Shown: positions 7,870 through 16,308 of the stretch, piece after piece | How the letters are laid out: every line of letters begins with the position of its first letter | How positions within the stretch are numbered: position 1 is the stretch's first letter | Assembly (NCBI GenBank): GCA_035627375.1 | Contig: DASPLX010000029.1 | Coordinates: forward strand, 1-34,718 | Origin: DASPLX01 sp035627375 | GTDB taxonomy: Bacteria > Pseudomonadota > Gammaproteobacteria > Burkholderiales > Burkholderiaceae_D | Direction: 5' to 3' | DNA: 34,718 nt | The notes under the pieces: generated by a model | Seen by the model: the letters and a program-made list of their open reading frames with translations, nothing else | Told to the model about the DNA's origin: nothing | Databases searched by the model: none | Program-made: the position numbers and the translations under genes

Positions 7870-8736
7870 ATGGGTCAGGTTTCGCAGGAATTGAGCAACC
7901 GCCTCACCGCCGCCGTGGAACGCATGCCCGCCTTTCCCAAGAGCGTGCAGCGCATCCTTGAACTGACGCGCGACATCAATTGCTCGCCGAAGGAACTGGT
8001 GGCCGTGATCGAGACCGATCCGGTGATCGCGATCAAGATCCTCAAGATCGTCAATTCCGCCTATTTCAGCCTGCCGTCGAAGATCTCCTCGATCAACCAG
8101 TCGGTCGTCTACCTGGGCCTCAATACGCTCAAGAACCTGGCGCTGAACTTTTCCACCATCGGCATGCTGCCGCGCCAGAACGCGGCCGGCTTCGACATGC
8201 AGGGCTATCTGCTGCATTCCCTGCTCACGGCGGGCCTCACGCGCTCGCTGTCCGAGCGCTTCGCCGGCAACGAGGCCGATCCGACCGACGCCTATACCGT
8301 CGGCCTCTTGCACAATTTCGGCAAGGTGGTGTTCGCACAATTCATGCCGCAGGAGTTCCGCCAGGCGCTCGCGCTTTCCGCGGCCGACGGCATTCCGCTG
8401 CACCACGCCGAGGAGCGCATCATCGGGGCCGACCACGCGCTGGTCGGCGCGATGCTGGCGCGGCACTGGCAATTCTCGAACTCGCTGGCCGAATGCATCG
8501 CCGGCCACCATCATGGCAGCGGCGACGGCGCGTTGGCCGAGTGCCTGCATGTGGCCGACCTGATCGCGGAACAGTTGTCGTCCGAACCCGTGGTCGCCGT
8601 GGAAGAGATCGATTCGGAAGAAGAGCTGCCGCCGCGCTTCGGCGGCGGCCTGGGCCACGTGGTCGCCGCCGTACGCGATCTCGACGACATGATCGAAAAG
8701 GCGAACGTGTTCTGCCATGCGGAGGCATTCAAATGA
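7870..8736 (+). CDS. HDOD domain-containing signalling protein
   Basis: A 288-aa cytoplasmic protein consisting almost entirely of one HDOD domain. The hallmark order is RMPAFPKSVQRILELTRD, then ELVAVIETDPVIAIKILKIVNSAYFSLP, SSINQSVVYLGLNTLKNLAL, and the degenerate HD-like part AYTVGLLHNFGKVVFAQF and HALVGAMLARHW. HDOD proteins are non-enzymatic relatives of HD phosphohydrolases and act in signalling or stress regulation. The ATG at 7870 (MGQVSQELSNRL) is preferred over 7840 because of the promoter position and because the family starts here, although its ribosome site is weak. The stop overlaps the next start as ATGA, so the two products are made together. Confidence 0.92.
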   Translation: MGQVSQELSNRLTAAVERMPAFPKSVQRILELTRDINCSPKELVAVIETDPVIAIKILKIVNSAYFSLPSKISSINQSVVYLGLNTLKNLALNFSTIGMLPRQNAAGFDMQGYLLHSLLTAGLTRSLSERFAGNEADPTDAYTVGLLHNFGKVVFAQFMPQEFRQALALSAADGIPLHHAEERIIGADHALVGAMLARHWQFSNSLAECIAGHHHGSGDGALAECLHVADLIAEQLSSEPVVAVEEIDSEEELPPRFGGGLGHVVAAVRDLDDMIEKANVFCHAEAFK

Positions 8737-9620
8737 AGTTCCGATTCTGGGGCGTGCGCGGATCGATTCCGTCGCCCGGGCCGCACACCGTGCGCTACGG
8801 CGGGAACACCACCTGCATCGAGGTGCGCAGCGACGACGACACGCTGATCATCCTCGACGGCGGCACCGGCATCTTCGCTCTGGCGCAATCGCTGCTGAAC
8901 CGCCTGCCGGTCCAGGCCAACATCTTCATCACGCATACGCACTGGGATCATATCCACGGCCTGCCGTTCTTCACGCCGCTCTTCATTCCCGGCAACAGCG
9001 TGAGACTGTACGGCGCTTCCGACCCGGTCACCGGCGGCGGCGTGGAGCAGGTGATGGCGGTCCAGCTGCAATACAGCTTCTTTCCGGTACGCGAAGCGGA
9101 AATGAAGGCCGCGATTTCCTATCAAAGCCTGGCGATCGGGGAAACGGTGAGCGTCGGCGACGCGACCGTCACCGCCACGCTGCTCAATCATCCGGTGATC
9201 GATCTCGGCTACCGCATCTCGTGCAACGGCAAATCGCTGTTCTTCACCGGCGACCACGAGCCGCACTACAACATCTACGAGCCCGGAGAAGCCGGCCATG
9301 CCGAATACCAGGCCTCGATCGACGAGCGGCTGCGCACGATCGACGACGCGATGCGCGGCGTCGATGCGCTGATCGTCGACTGCTCGTATACGAAGGATGA
9401 ATATCCGGCGAAGAAGGGCTGGGGCCACGGCCATTACGACGGCGCGATCGCGACGGCGCTGCGGGTAGGCGCCCGGCACCTGTATTGCACCCACCATGAG
9501 CCGACGCGCAGCGACGACGAACTGGAACGCATCTTCGCCGACGTCATGGCGCGCCACGCCGGCCAGTTGGGCGGGCTGCAGGTGCGCCTGGCCTACGAGG
9601 GCATGGAGGTGGAGCTGTAA
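8733..9620 (+). CDS. Metallo-beta-lactamase-fold hydrolase
   Basis: A 295-aa metallo-beta-lactamase-fold protein of the cytoplasmic type that begins with KFRFWGVRGSIPSPGPHTVRYGGNTTC, a start shared with cyclic-nucleotide-phosphodiesterase-like members. The binuclear metal motif is THTHWDH (H68, H70, D72, H73). Further ligands are likely in LLNHPVID, FTGDHEPH and CTHHEP. Related proteins hydrolyse phosphodiesters, but the substrate here is unproven. A perfect GGAGG (8721-8725) lies 7 bases before the ATG, inside the end of the HDOD gene, and start and stop overlap by four bases. The constant coupling suggests that the HDOD protein and this hydrolase function in the same signalling step. Confidence 0.93.
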   Translation: MKFRFWGVRGSIPSPGPHTVRYGGNTTCIEVRSDDDTLIILDGGTGIFALAQSLLNRLPVQANIFITHTHWDHIHGLPFFTPLFIPGNSVRLYGASDPVTGGGVEQVMAVQLQYSFFPVREAEMKAAISYQSLAIGETVSVGDATVTATLLNHPVIDLGYRISCNGKSLFFTGDHEPHYNIYEPGEAGHAEYQASIDERLRTIDDAMRGVDALIVDCSYTKDEYPAKKGWGHGHYDGAIATALRVGARHLYCTHHEPTRSDDELERIFADVMARHAGQLGGLQVRLAYEGMEVEL

Positions 9621-9689
9621 CCCTCGATGCAGCATGCGGCCGGCGTACAATCTCACGGCCGCGCCGCCTCGGCGCCTCCTCTCGGCGTG

Positions 9690-10427
9690 ATGATGATCAG
9701 ATCTCTCTTCTTCCTGTTGGCCGTGCTCCCGTTCGGGCTCTCGCTCCCCTGCGCCGCCCGCGCTGCGTCGCCCGAGATCGTGTTCCTGGCGCCTACCAAT
9801 CACACCATGCCGCTTTCGCAATTCCAGGGCGGGCAGTTGAGCGGAGGCCTGATCAAGGATCTGGGCGAGGCGATCGCCGAGCGGGCCGGCCGCAAGGCGC
9901 GCTTCCTGTCCGTGCCCGGCAAGCGCGTGGCCTACATGCTGACCGCCGGCCAGGCGGACGGCGTCTGCTACGTGCTGAACTATTGGATAGACGGCGATTT
10001 CCATTGGACGCGGCCGTTCATTCCGAACGGCGCCATCGTGGCGGCGCGCGCCGAGGCCCCCGTCATCCGCGCGCTCGGCGAGCTCGCCGACGAGCCGGTG
10101 GGCACCGTGCTCGGCTACCGCTATCCCAGGGCGGAAGAAGCCCTCGGCAATCGCTTCCTGCGCAACGACGCGCCGGACATGGCGCACAACCTGCGCAAGC
10201 TGGCCGTGGGGAGGGTCCGGTATGCGATCACGGAGGAGTTGTCGCTGGCCTGGCACCTGCGCAACGACAAGGTTGCCAAGCTGCGCAATGATCTGGTCTT
10301 CGAGCGCTTCGACGCCCAGTGCGCCTTCTCCAGGAAGTCGCGGGTGCCGGCGGCGGAAATCGATCGCGCGATCGATGCGCTGATCAAGGACGGCAGCGTG
10401 ACCAGGATCCTGGCGCGCTACCGTTGA
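9690..10427 (+). CDS. Periplasmic solute-binding-like protein (bac_3-type SBP fold)
   Basis: A 245-aa exported protein with a signal peptide (MMIRSLFFLLAVLPFGLSL ... ARA) ahead of APTNHTMPLSQFQGG. It has the two-lobe substrate-binding layout of the amino-acid ABC binding-protein superfamily. The segment GGLIKDLGEAIAERAGRKARFLSVPGKR matches lobe 1, GTVLGYRYPRAEEALG the hinge region, and IDRAIDALIKDGSVTRILARY is the typical C-terminal end. No permease or ATPase gene is nearby, so it may be an orphan sensor or binding protein. Start codons at 9690 and 9693 (ATGATG) are both possible. A TACAAT -10-like box at 9646-9651 lies about 38 bases upstream without a clear -35. Confidence 0.82.
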   Translation: MMIRSLFFLLAVLPFGLSLPCAARAASPEIVFLAPTNHTMPLSQFQGGQLSGGLIKDLGEAIAERAGRKARFLSVPGKRVAYMLTAGQADGVCYVLNYWIDGDFHWTRPFIPNGAIVAARAEAPVIRALGELADEPVGTVLGYRYPRAEEALGNRFLRNDAPDMAHNLRKLAVGRVRYAITEELSLAWHLRNDKVAKLRNDLVFERFDAQCAFSRKSRVPAAEIDRAIDALIKDGSVTRILARYR

Positions 10428-10445
10428 GTTCGGAAAGCGCCGGCA

Positions 10446-10820
10446 TCAGCGCGGCTGGCTGGCGATGATCTGGGTGATCGCCGTCTTGCTGGCGGGGTCC
10501 ATGTTCGTGAACTGGAAACCGGTGCGGAAACCGGTGATGCCAACGCAAATGCTGTAGACGACGCGGGCGACCGCCTCGACTTTCATGATCTTGCCCTGGA
10601 CCATCGCGGTGAACCGGACTCCGCACTCGGTGCCCGGTATCAATTGCTCCTCTCCGAGCAGCGCCAATCCGCTCGGGCTGATGTCGATCGTTTTTCCCGG
10701 CATCGGCGGGGCGTTCTTGAACAGAACGGTCGCGCTCACGCGCAACACGGTTCTGGCCTCGGTTCTCCCATCCTTGGGAGACTGGGGGGCCCTGAGGGCC
10801 GCATTGCCATTAATTTCCAT
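10446..10820 (-). CDS. PilZ domain-containing protein
   Basis: A 124-aa single-domain PilZ protein, a family that binds cyclic di-GMP. After a short linker it reads RTEARTVLRVSATVLFKN, where the basic residues are a degenerate form of the RxxxR binding motif. The core strand TIDISPSGLALLGEEQL corresponds to the D/NxSxxG motif and is intact. The C-terminal half has the expected strands (GTECGVRFTAM, ARVVYSICVGITGFRTGFQFTNM). The start is uncertain. The ATG at 10820 fits the family length, but no Shine-Dalgarno is visible, and the frame stays open upstream to 10961. It is convergent with the solute-binding gene, 18 bases away. Confidence 0.82.
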   Translation of the reverse strand: MEINGNAALRAPQSPKDGRTEARTVLRVSATVLFKNAPPMPGKTIDISPSGLALLGEEQLIPGTECGVRFTAMVQGKIMKVEAVARVVYSICVGITGFRTGFQFTNMDPASKTAITQIIASQPR

Positions 10821-10826
10821 ACGGCA

Positions 10827-10855
10827 ATTTTCAACCGCCCCCCCGAACAGGTCAA
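10827..10855 (-). promoter_or_regulatory. Candidate promoter giving a leaderless PilZ mRNA
   Basis: On the minus strand TTGACC (10855-10850) and GAAAAT (10832-10827) are spaced by 17 bases. A transcript would start close to the ATG at 10820, which would explain why that gene lacks a ribosome site. The -10 is a weak match (4/6). Confidence 0.3.
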
Positions 10856-11042
10856 GTTTGCGAACGCTCACTATGGATACATGCGGAAATGCTAACGCTG
10901 CTTCGACAACAAAGGCATGATTCATGACGATTCCGGCATCATTCGCGGCCGATGTTTGCAATTAACAAAACGCTTCATGACAACGAACCGCCGCCTCACG
11001 CATCGTCACTCATGGAAACCTGCGGCGAAGCCGCCGGCCCGC

Positions 11043-11048
11043 TATACT
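11043..11048 (+). promoter_or_regulatory. -10 element (TATACT) upstream of prc
   Basis: TATACT matches the sigma-70 -10 consensus at 5/6 and lies 27 bases before the start at 11075. No convincing -35 is seen at the expected distance (bases 11020-11025 are CTGCGG). Confidence 0.35.
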
Positions 11049-11074
11049 TTGCAGACCATTTCGAGAGGATGCGC

Positions 11075-13276
11075 ATGAAGAAAAGACTCCTGGCGCTGCT
11101 GCTGGCCTATGCCGCGGCGACGCAAGCCGCCACGCTGGCCCCGGCCGCGCCGCCCATGCTGTCGCCGCAGCAGGCGCAGGCCCAGGCGGCCAATCTGACC
11201 GCGCAAATCCTGACGCGCTACCACTACAAGGCGACGCCGCTCGACGACGCGCTGTCGGAAAAGATTTTCGAGCGCTACCTGAAGTCGCTCGATCCCGAGA
11301 AGATGTTCTTCCTGCAGTCCGACGTCGATCAGTTCGCGCACCTGCGCACCAAGCTCGACGACGCGATCTTCCGCGAGGACCTGCGCATTCCGTTCGACAT
11401 CTTCAATCTGTACGAGCAGCGCGTGGTCGAGCGTCTTGCCCATGCGCGCGAACTGCTCAAGCAAGGTTTCGACTTCAGTCAGAACGAAAGCTATCAGTAC
11501 GAGCGCGAGAAAGCCGCCTGGCCGAAGTCGGACGAGGAGGTGAAGGACCTGTGGAGAAAGCGCGTCAAGAACGATTGGCTGCGCCTGAAGCTGGCCGGCA
11601 AGGATGAGAAGTTCATTCGCGAAACGCTCGACAAACGCTACAACACCTCCCTCTCCCGCGCCTACAAGTACAAGAGCGAAGACGTGTTCCAGGTGTTCAT
11701 GAACGCCTATACGAACGCGATCGAACCGCATACCGATTATTTCACGCCCAAGTCCACCGAGGACTTCGACATCGCGATGAAACTGTCGCTGGTCGGCATC
11801 GGCGCGGTGCTGCAGGAGAGGGACGAGTACACCACGATCCGCGAACTGGTGCCGGGCGGCCCGGCCGCCGCGTCCGGCAAGCTCGCCGTCGGCGACCGCA
11901 TCGTGGCCGTCGGCCAGGGTAAGGATGCCGCCATGACCGACGTGGTCGGCTGGCGCATCGACGACGTGGTGAAGCTGATCCGCGGCAACAAGGGTACCGT
12001 GGTTCGCCTCGACATCCTGCCGGCGGAAGCCGGACCCGACGCCAAGCACAAGATCATCGAACTCGTGCGCGACAAGATCAGCCTCGAGAAGCAAGCCGCG
12101 AAGAAATCGGTGATCCAGCTCAAGGACAAGGAGGGCGGCGCGCGCAAGGTCGGCGTGATCACGCTGCCGTCCTTCTATCAGGATTTCGACGGCCGGCGCA
12201 AGGGCGAGAAGGATTTCCGCAGCGCCTCGCGCGACGTCGCCCGCCTGCTGGACGAGCTCAAGAAGGAAAAGGTCGACAGCGTGCTGATCGATCTGCGCAA
12301 CAACGGCGGCGGCGCGCTCGACGAAGCGATCGAGTTGACCAGCCTGTTCATCGGCAAGGGGCCGGTCGTGATGGAGCGCACCTCGCAGGGCAACATCAAG
12401 GTGGAGAATGTCGGCGCCGGCAAGCGCGCCTGGGAGGGCCCGCTGGGTGTGCTGATCAATCGCGGTTCGGCCTCGGCCTCCGAGATCTTCGCGGCCGCGG
12501 TCCAGGACTACGGCCGCGGCATCGTCATCGGCGAACCGAGCTTCGGCAAGGGCACGGTGCAGACGCTGGTCAACCTCGACCGCATGGTGCACAACGACAA
12601 GCCGAAGTTCGGCGAGCTGAAAATGACGATCGCTCAGTTCTTCCGCGTCAACGGCGGCACGACTCAGCTGCGCGGCGTGACGCCCGACATCGGCTTCCCC
12701 AACATGTCGGACCTCGACGCCTTCGGCGAGGCGAGTTACGACAATGCGCTGCCTTGGGCCCAGATCAAGGCCGCGGACTATGCGCCGATCGGCGAAACGG
12801 CGAGCCTGATGTCGCAATTGAAGGAACGCCATGCGGCGCGCGTCGCGAAGGACAAGGATTTCCAGTATCTGCTGGAGGACATCGCCGAGTTCAACGCCCT
12901 GCGCAAGAAGCAATCCATTTCGCTCAACGAGGCCGAACGCCGCAAGGAACGCGACCGGCAGGAAGCCAGGCTCAAACTGCGCACGGAAGGTAAGCAGCTC
13001 GCCGACGGCAAGGGCAAGAAGCCGGCAAAGGGCGAAGCGGGCAAGAAAACCGCCGCGCGCGACGGCGATACATCATCGGTCGACGATTTCCTGGACGATC
13101 TGCACGCCGGCGATGAATCGGTCGCGGGCAAGACGAAGAAGGAACCCAAGGATGTCTGGCTGAGCGAAGCCGCCCATATCCTCGGCGACCAGCTCGAGCT
13201 CCTCAAGGCCAATACCAAGCTTGCCGCGCGCACCATGCCTGCCGCCGTGCCGACCGCGAAGGGCAAGAGCGACTAA
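11075..13276 (+). CDS. prc: Tail-specific periplasmic protease Prc (S41A family)
   Basis: A 733-aa protease that degrades periplasmic proteins from their C-termini and processes cell-wall enzymes. An N-terminal signal peptide (MKKRLLALLLAYAAATQA) is followed by a helical N-domain (LTRYHYKATPLDDALSEKIF, SLDPEKMFFLQSDVDQF). A PDZ domain follows at about 225-330 (VGIGAVLQERDEYTTIRELVPGGPA), then the S41 core. The serine-lysine dyad is visible as Ser467 in RGSASASEIFAAAVQDYGRG and Lys492 in GEPSFGKGTVQ. A Lys/Glu-rich C-terminal extension (DUF3340-like) contains an Ala/Lys-rich linker near 640-665. Length and order agree with proteobacterial Prc. The ATG at 11075 is chosen because GAGAGG sits 6 bases upstream; the in-frame ATG at 11069 touches that site. 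The gene is monocistronic and convergent with the amidohydrolase. Confidence 0.96.
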   Translation: MKKRLLALLLAYAAATQAATLAPAAPPMLSPQQAQAQAANLTAQILTRYHYKATPLDDALSEKIFERYLKSLDPEKMFFLQSDVDQFAHLRTKLDDAIFREDLRIPFDIFNLYEQRVVERLAHARELLKQGFDFSQNESYQYEREKAAWPKSDEEVKDLWRKRVKNDWLRLKLAGKDEKFIRETLDKRYNTSLSRAYKYKSEDVFQVFMNAYTNAIEPHTDYFTPKSTEDFDIAMKLSLVGIGAVLQERDEYTTIRELVPGGPAAASGKLAVGDRIVAVGQGKDAAMTDVVGWRIDDVVKLIRGNKGTVVRLDILPAEAGPDAKHKIIELVRDKISLEKQAAKKSVIQLKDKEGGARKVGVITLPSFYQDFDGRRKGEKDFRSASRDVARLLDELKKEKVDSVLIDLRNNGGGALDEAIELTSLFIGKGPVVMERTSQGNIKVENVGAGKRAWEGPLGVLINRGSASASEIFAAAVQDYGRGIVIGEPSFGKGTVQTLVNLDRMVHNDKPKFGELKMTIAQFFRVNGGTTQLRGVTPDIGFPNMSDLDAFGEASYDNALPWAQIKAADYAPIGETASLMSQLKERHAARVAKDKDFQYLLEDIAEFNALRKKQSISLNEAERRKERDRQEARLKLRTEGKQLADGKGKKPAKGEAGKKTAARDGDTSSVDDFLDDLHAGDESVAGKTKKEPKDVWLSEAAHILGDQLELLKANTKLAARTMPAAVPTAKGKSD

Positions 13277-13310
13277 GACGGCGGGTCAGCGAAAGACTTC
13301 TGACTTCTGA

Positions 13311-14822
13311 TCATCGCTCCACGCAATCGTCGGTCGGTTGCGGACGGCAGATCCTGGCGTCGTCGATCGTATACGCGGCCTGTCCGAGCAAGCGATCGAG
13401 GCCGCGCGCGGGATTGACGCCGCACACCGTGCGCTGCTGGCCGCACAGGTCGCGCGGATCCGGACTGCAGTTCTCCAGCTGCGCCAGCTTGCCCTCCCAG
13501 GCCCGCGGAAAACTGGCCGCGCGACCGCCGACGAAGACCGCGACGGTTTCCGCCAGCGCGCTCCGTTCCAACACCTCGCCCAGACTCCTGCGGCCGCCCG
13601 TATCGAGCAGCACCAGGTCCGCCAGCTCGCCCACCGCCAGCGCGCCGACCTGCCCCTGCAGGCCGACGGCTTGCGCGCCGTTCTCGGTCATCATGCGATG
13701 CAGATCGGCCCAGCTGAACAGTCCCTGCAGGCGGTCGCGGTTGTGGCGCGCGAGGCAGCGCATCTCGTCGAGCTGGGTCAACGAACCGGACGGCGACCAG
13801 TCGGTGCCCATGGCAAGCGTGACGCCGGCTTGCTTGAGCTTCGCCAGCGGCGCCGTCTTGCCGTAGAGCTGGAAATTGGAGCGCGGCGACAGCACCACGG
13901 CGACCCGCTGCTCCTTCAAGCGCGCGATCTGCGCATCGGTGATGGCGACGCCGTGGATGAAGGCGTTCGGCGTCGCCTTGGCGCGCACCGCGTCGAGCAT
14001 GCAATCGACCTCGTGCCGGGCGCCGTCGTTGGTACCTTCGCCGACATGCGGAACATAGGGATGTTCCGGCAATGCCCGCAGCTTGATGCCGGCGATCTGC
14101 GCCGCATCGCACGGCGCCTTCGGCCATTCCTTGCTGCCGCCGTCGTTGAGTGGGAAAGTGTCGTCCACGACGCGCCTGCCGAGCGGCATCGCCAACGGAC
14201 CGCCGTCTTCGAGGCCCAGGTTGCGCAGGAAGGCGCGGTAAGTCTTGGCGCCGGACACGGCGGTGCTGCCGGACAAGGCATGGCGCAGCATCGCGCGTTC
14301 GCTCACTTCGGCGCGCACCTGTTCGTCCTTGGGCGCGTTTCCTGCGAATCCGCGTTCCTCGTCGGACAGCTTGCGCCACTCGTGGCGATGTTCCCATTTC
14401 AGGGCCGGCGGCCGGGGCGGCTGCTGGTAGCTGTAATCGATGTGTTCATGCAGATTCATGAAGCCGGCCGACGCCAGCGCGCCGGGGCAGTCGAACGTGA
14501 TCGCCGGCGCCGCCGGCACTTCGCAGCCGGCGGCCTGGATGCGGCCGTCGCCGCCGATCAAAAGCGCGCCGCCGACATACAGAATGCCGTTGCTGATGAC
14601 GTTGGCGCGGACGATCCGGTTCGGTCCGCTTCCGCTCACGGTGCAGCTCGCGCTTCGGCCGGAGTAGTCGGCATTGCACACCGCGACCGGGTAGCCGCCG
14701 CCGTCGAACACAGATTTCGCCGTCCGCGCATCGGTCGCGACCGGAGATAATTGCGCGCAACCGGTCAGCAACACCGCGCAGGCGGAAAGCAGGCTACGTC
14801 TTAGGACTAGGTGATCGATCAT
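13311..14822 (-). CDS. Amidohydrolase-family lipoprotein
   Basis: A 503-aa amidohydrolase of the cytosine-deaminase/chlorohydrolase-like branch, exported as a lipoprotein (lipobox LLTGC, Cys22). The metal-binding HxH is in FMNLHEHIDYS (H125, H127). Further conserved parts are AFIHGVAI (metal His), VVLSPRSNFQLYG, and MGTDWSPSGSLTQLDEMR with the catalytic Asp. A C-terminal composite domain follows (GQVGALAVGELADLVLLDT). The last ~50 residues hold several Cys (CSPDPRDLC, CGVNP, ICRPQ, DDCVE), suggesting disulfides in the periplasm. The substrate is unknown. The ATG at 14822 has only a weak GAGCG ribosome site. The gene diverges from the ABC efflux operon, so the palindromic sites at 14869-14918 lie in its upstream region as well. 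Confidence 0.87.
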   Translation of the reverse strand: MIDHLVLRRSLLSACAVLLTGCAQLSPVATDARTAKSVFDGGGYPVAVCNADYSGRSASCTVSGSGPNRIVRANVISNGILYVGGALLIGGDGRIQAAGCEVPAAPAITFDCPGALASAGFMNLHEHIDYSYQQPPRPPALKWEHRHEWRKLSDEERGFAGNAPKDEQVRAEVSERAMLRHALSGSTAVSGAKTYRAFLRNLGLEDGGPLAMPLGRRVVDDTFPLNDGGSKEWPKAPCDAAQIAGIKLRALPEHPYVPHVGEGTNDGARHEVDCMLDAVRAKATPNAFIHGVAITDAQIARLKEQRVAVVLSPRSNFQLYGKTAPLAKLKQAGVTLAMGTDWSPSGSLTQLDEMRCLARHNRDRLQGLFSWADLHRMMTENGAQAVGLQGQVGALAVGELADLVLLDTGGRRSLGEVLERSALAETVAVFVGGRAASFPRAWEGKLAQLENCSPDPRDLCGQQRTVCGVNPARGLDRLLGQAAYTIDDARICRPQPTDDCVER

Positions 14823-14868
14823 GATTCGCTCGGAAAATTGCCGTGGTCCACGATGATACAAGGCTTGC

Positions 14869-14918
14869 GCGGACGGCGTCCGCGCGGACACCCCGCGGAC
14901 ACGGCGGACACTGTCCGC
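14869..14918. promoter_or_regulatory. Two identical palindromes GCGGAC-N3-GTCCGC plus extra half-sites, candidate enhancer (UAS)
   Basis: Perfect dyads lie at 14869-14883 and 14904-14918, centres 35 bases apart. Two more direct GCGGAC half-sites lie between them (14884-14889 and 14895-14900). The first dyad extends to 8-base arms (14867-14885). They sit about 70 and 105 bases upstream of the start site predicted from the sigma-54 promoter, the usual distance for NtrC-type activators. The operon encodes such an activator, which is the obvious candidate binder. Confidence 0.65.
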
Positions 14919-14953
14919 GCTCGTCCTCCGCCAAGTAAATCAAGGACTTGCGG

Positions 14954-14970
14954 TTGGCACGTTCCCTGCA
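14954..14970 (+). promoter_or_regulatory. Sigma-54 (RpoN) promoter of the ABC efflux operon
   Basis: TTGGCACG-TTCC-CTGCA has the -24 GG (14956-14957) and the -12 GC (14968-14969) separated by exactly 10 bases. Only the first T of the usual TTGCA is changed. Transcription would start near 14980, giving a 20-base leader that contains the AGGAA ribosome site before the ATG at 15002. Confidence 0.8.
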
Positions 14971-15001
14971 ATACAGCAGGCATCGTTTTTCAGGAACCAT
15001 C

Positions 15002-16270
15002 ATGATCCGCGATACCTCAGCCCAGGACACCATTCTCGCCGCGCCGCGCGGCCGACGCGCCAGGCGCCTCATGCTGTGGGGCGCCGCCGCGCTGATCGCC
15101 TTGGTCGCCGTCGCCGCCCTCGCCTCCACCTGGGGCGCCAGCTCGCGCTCGGTCAGCGCCGCGCGCCTGCGTATCGCGACGGTCACGCAAGGCACGCTGG
15201 TGCGCGATGCCGCCGTCAACGGCAAGATCGTCGCCGCCGTCAGCCCGACGCTGTATTCGACCGCCGCCGGCACGGTGACGCTCAAGGTCAACCCCGGCGA
15301 CAAGGTCAAGCGCGGCGACATCGTCGCCGAGCTCGAATCGCCCGACCTGATGGACCAATGGAAGCGCGAGCAATCGAGCTACGAACAATTGCAGGCCGAA
15401 GTCGCGCGCCAGCATATCCTGGCGAAGAAACAGAAACTGATCGCCCGGCGCGACGCCGACCAGGCCGAGATCGACCGCATCGCCGCGCTGCGCACCTACG
15501 AGCGGATCGAGAAGGCCGGCATCGCCGGCGTCGTCCCGAAGAACGATTTCGACAAGGCGCGCGACTCCCTGCGCTCGGCCGAGATCCGCAGCAAGCATGC
15601 GGCGGCGGTGGCGGAACTCGAAACCAGCGACGTCGAGCTGGAGCTGAAGACGAAGCAGAGCCAGCTGCAACGCCAGAAGCTCGCGCTCGATAACGCAAGG
15701 CGCCGCGTCGACGAGCTCAAACTGCGCGCGCCGGTCGATGGCGTGGTCGGACTGATCGCGGTGGCGAATCGCGGCGTGGTGGCGGCGAACGCGCCGATCA
15801 TGACGCTGGTCGATCTGTCGCGCCTGGAAGTGGAACTCGAGATTCCGGAAAGCTACGTGGCCGACCTCGGACTCGGCATGACGGCGGAAATCGTCGCCGG
15901 CGACATCAAGGCCACCGGCACGCTGTCGGCGCTGTCGCCGGAGGTGGTGAAGAACCAGGTGCTGGCGCGCGTGCGCTTCGACGGCGCGCAGCCGGCCGGA
16001 TTGCGCCAGAGCCAGCGCGTGACGGCGCGCCTCCTGATCGAGGAAAGGCCGAACGTGACGATGCTGCCGCGCGGCCCCTTCGTCGAGCAGGACGGCGGGC
16101 GCTTCGTCTATGTCGTCGAGAACGGCGTGGCGCGCAGGAAGCCGGTCCGGCTCGGCGCGACCAGCGTCTCGGCGGTGCAGATCGCCGCCGGCCTGAAACC
16201 CGGCGACAAGGTGGTGATCGCCGGCAGCGACGCCTTCGAGAATGCCGACAGCGTTTACCTCAAGAATTGA
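15002..16270 (+). CDS. HlyD/MacA-type efflux periplasmic adaptor subunit
   Basis: A 422-aa membrane-fusion protein, first gene of the sigma-54-controlled ABC efflux operon. A basic N-terminus (GRRARR) precedes one membrane anchor at about residues 21-42 (LMLWGAAALIALVAVAALAST). Then come the first lipoyl half (STAAGTVTLKVNPGDKVKRGDIVAELESP) and a long coiled-coil hairpin at about 115-235, rich in Lys, Gln, Arg and Glu. The second lipoyl half (LRAPVDGVVGLIAVANRGVV) and the beta-barrel and C-terminal domains complete it. It would link the inner-membrane ABC complex to an outer-membrane channel encoded elsewhere. The ATG at 15002 has AGGAA 5 bases upstream. The next gene starts 38 bases after its stop. 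Confidence 0.92.
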   Translation: MIRDTSAQDTILAAPRGRRARRLMLWGAAALIALVAVAALASTWGASSRSVSAARLRIATVTQGTLVRDAAVNGKIVAAVSPTLYSTAAGTVTLKVNPGDKVKRGDIVAELESPDLMDQWKREQSSYEQLQAEVARQHILAKKQKLIARRDADQAEIDRIAALRTYERIEKAGIAGVVPKNDFDKARDSLRSAEIRSKHAAAVAELETSDVELELKTKQSQLQRQKLALDNARRRVDELKLRAPVDGVVGLIAVANRGVVAANAPIMTLVDLSRLEVELEIPESYVADLGLGMTAEIVAGDIKATGTLSALSPEVVKNQVLARVRFDGAQPAGLRQSQRVTARLLIEERPNVTMLPRGPFVEQDGGRFVYVVENGVARRKPVRLGATSVSAVQIAAGLKPGDKVVIAGSDAFENADSVYLKN

Positions 16271-16308
16271 ATCCCGTACGAACCACCGCTCACGAAAGGC
16301 GAGACGAC

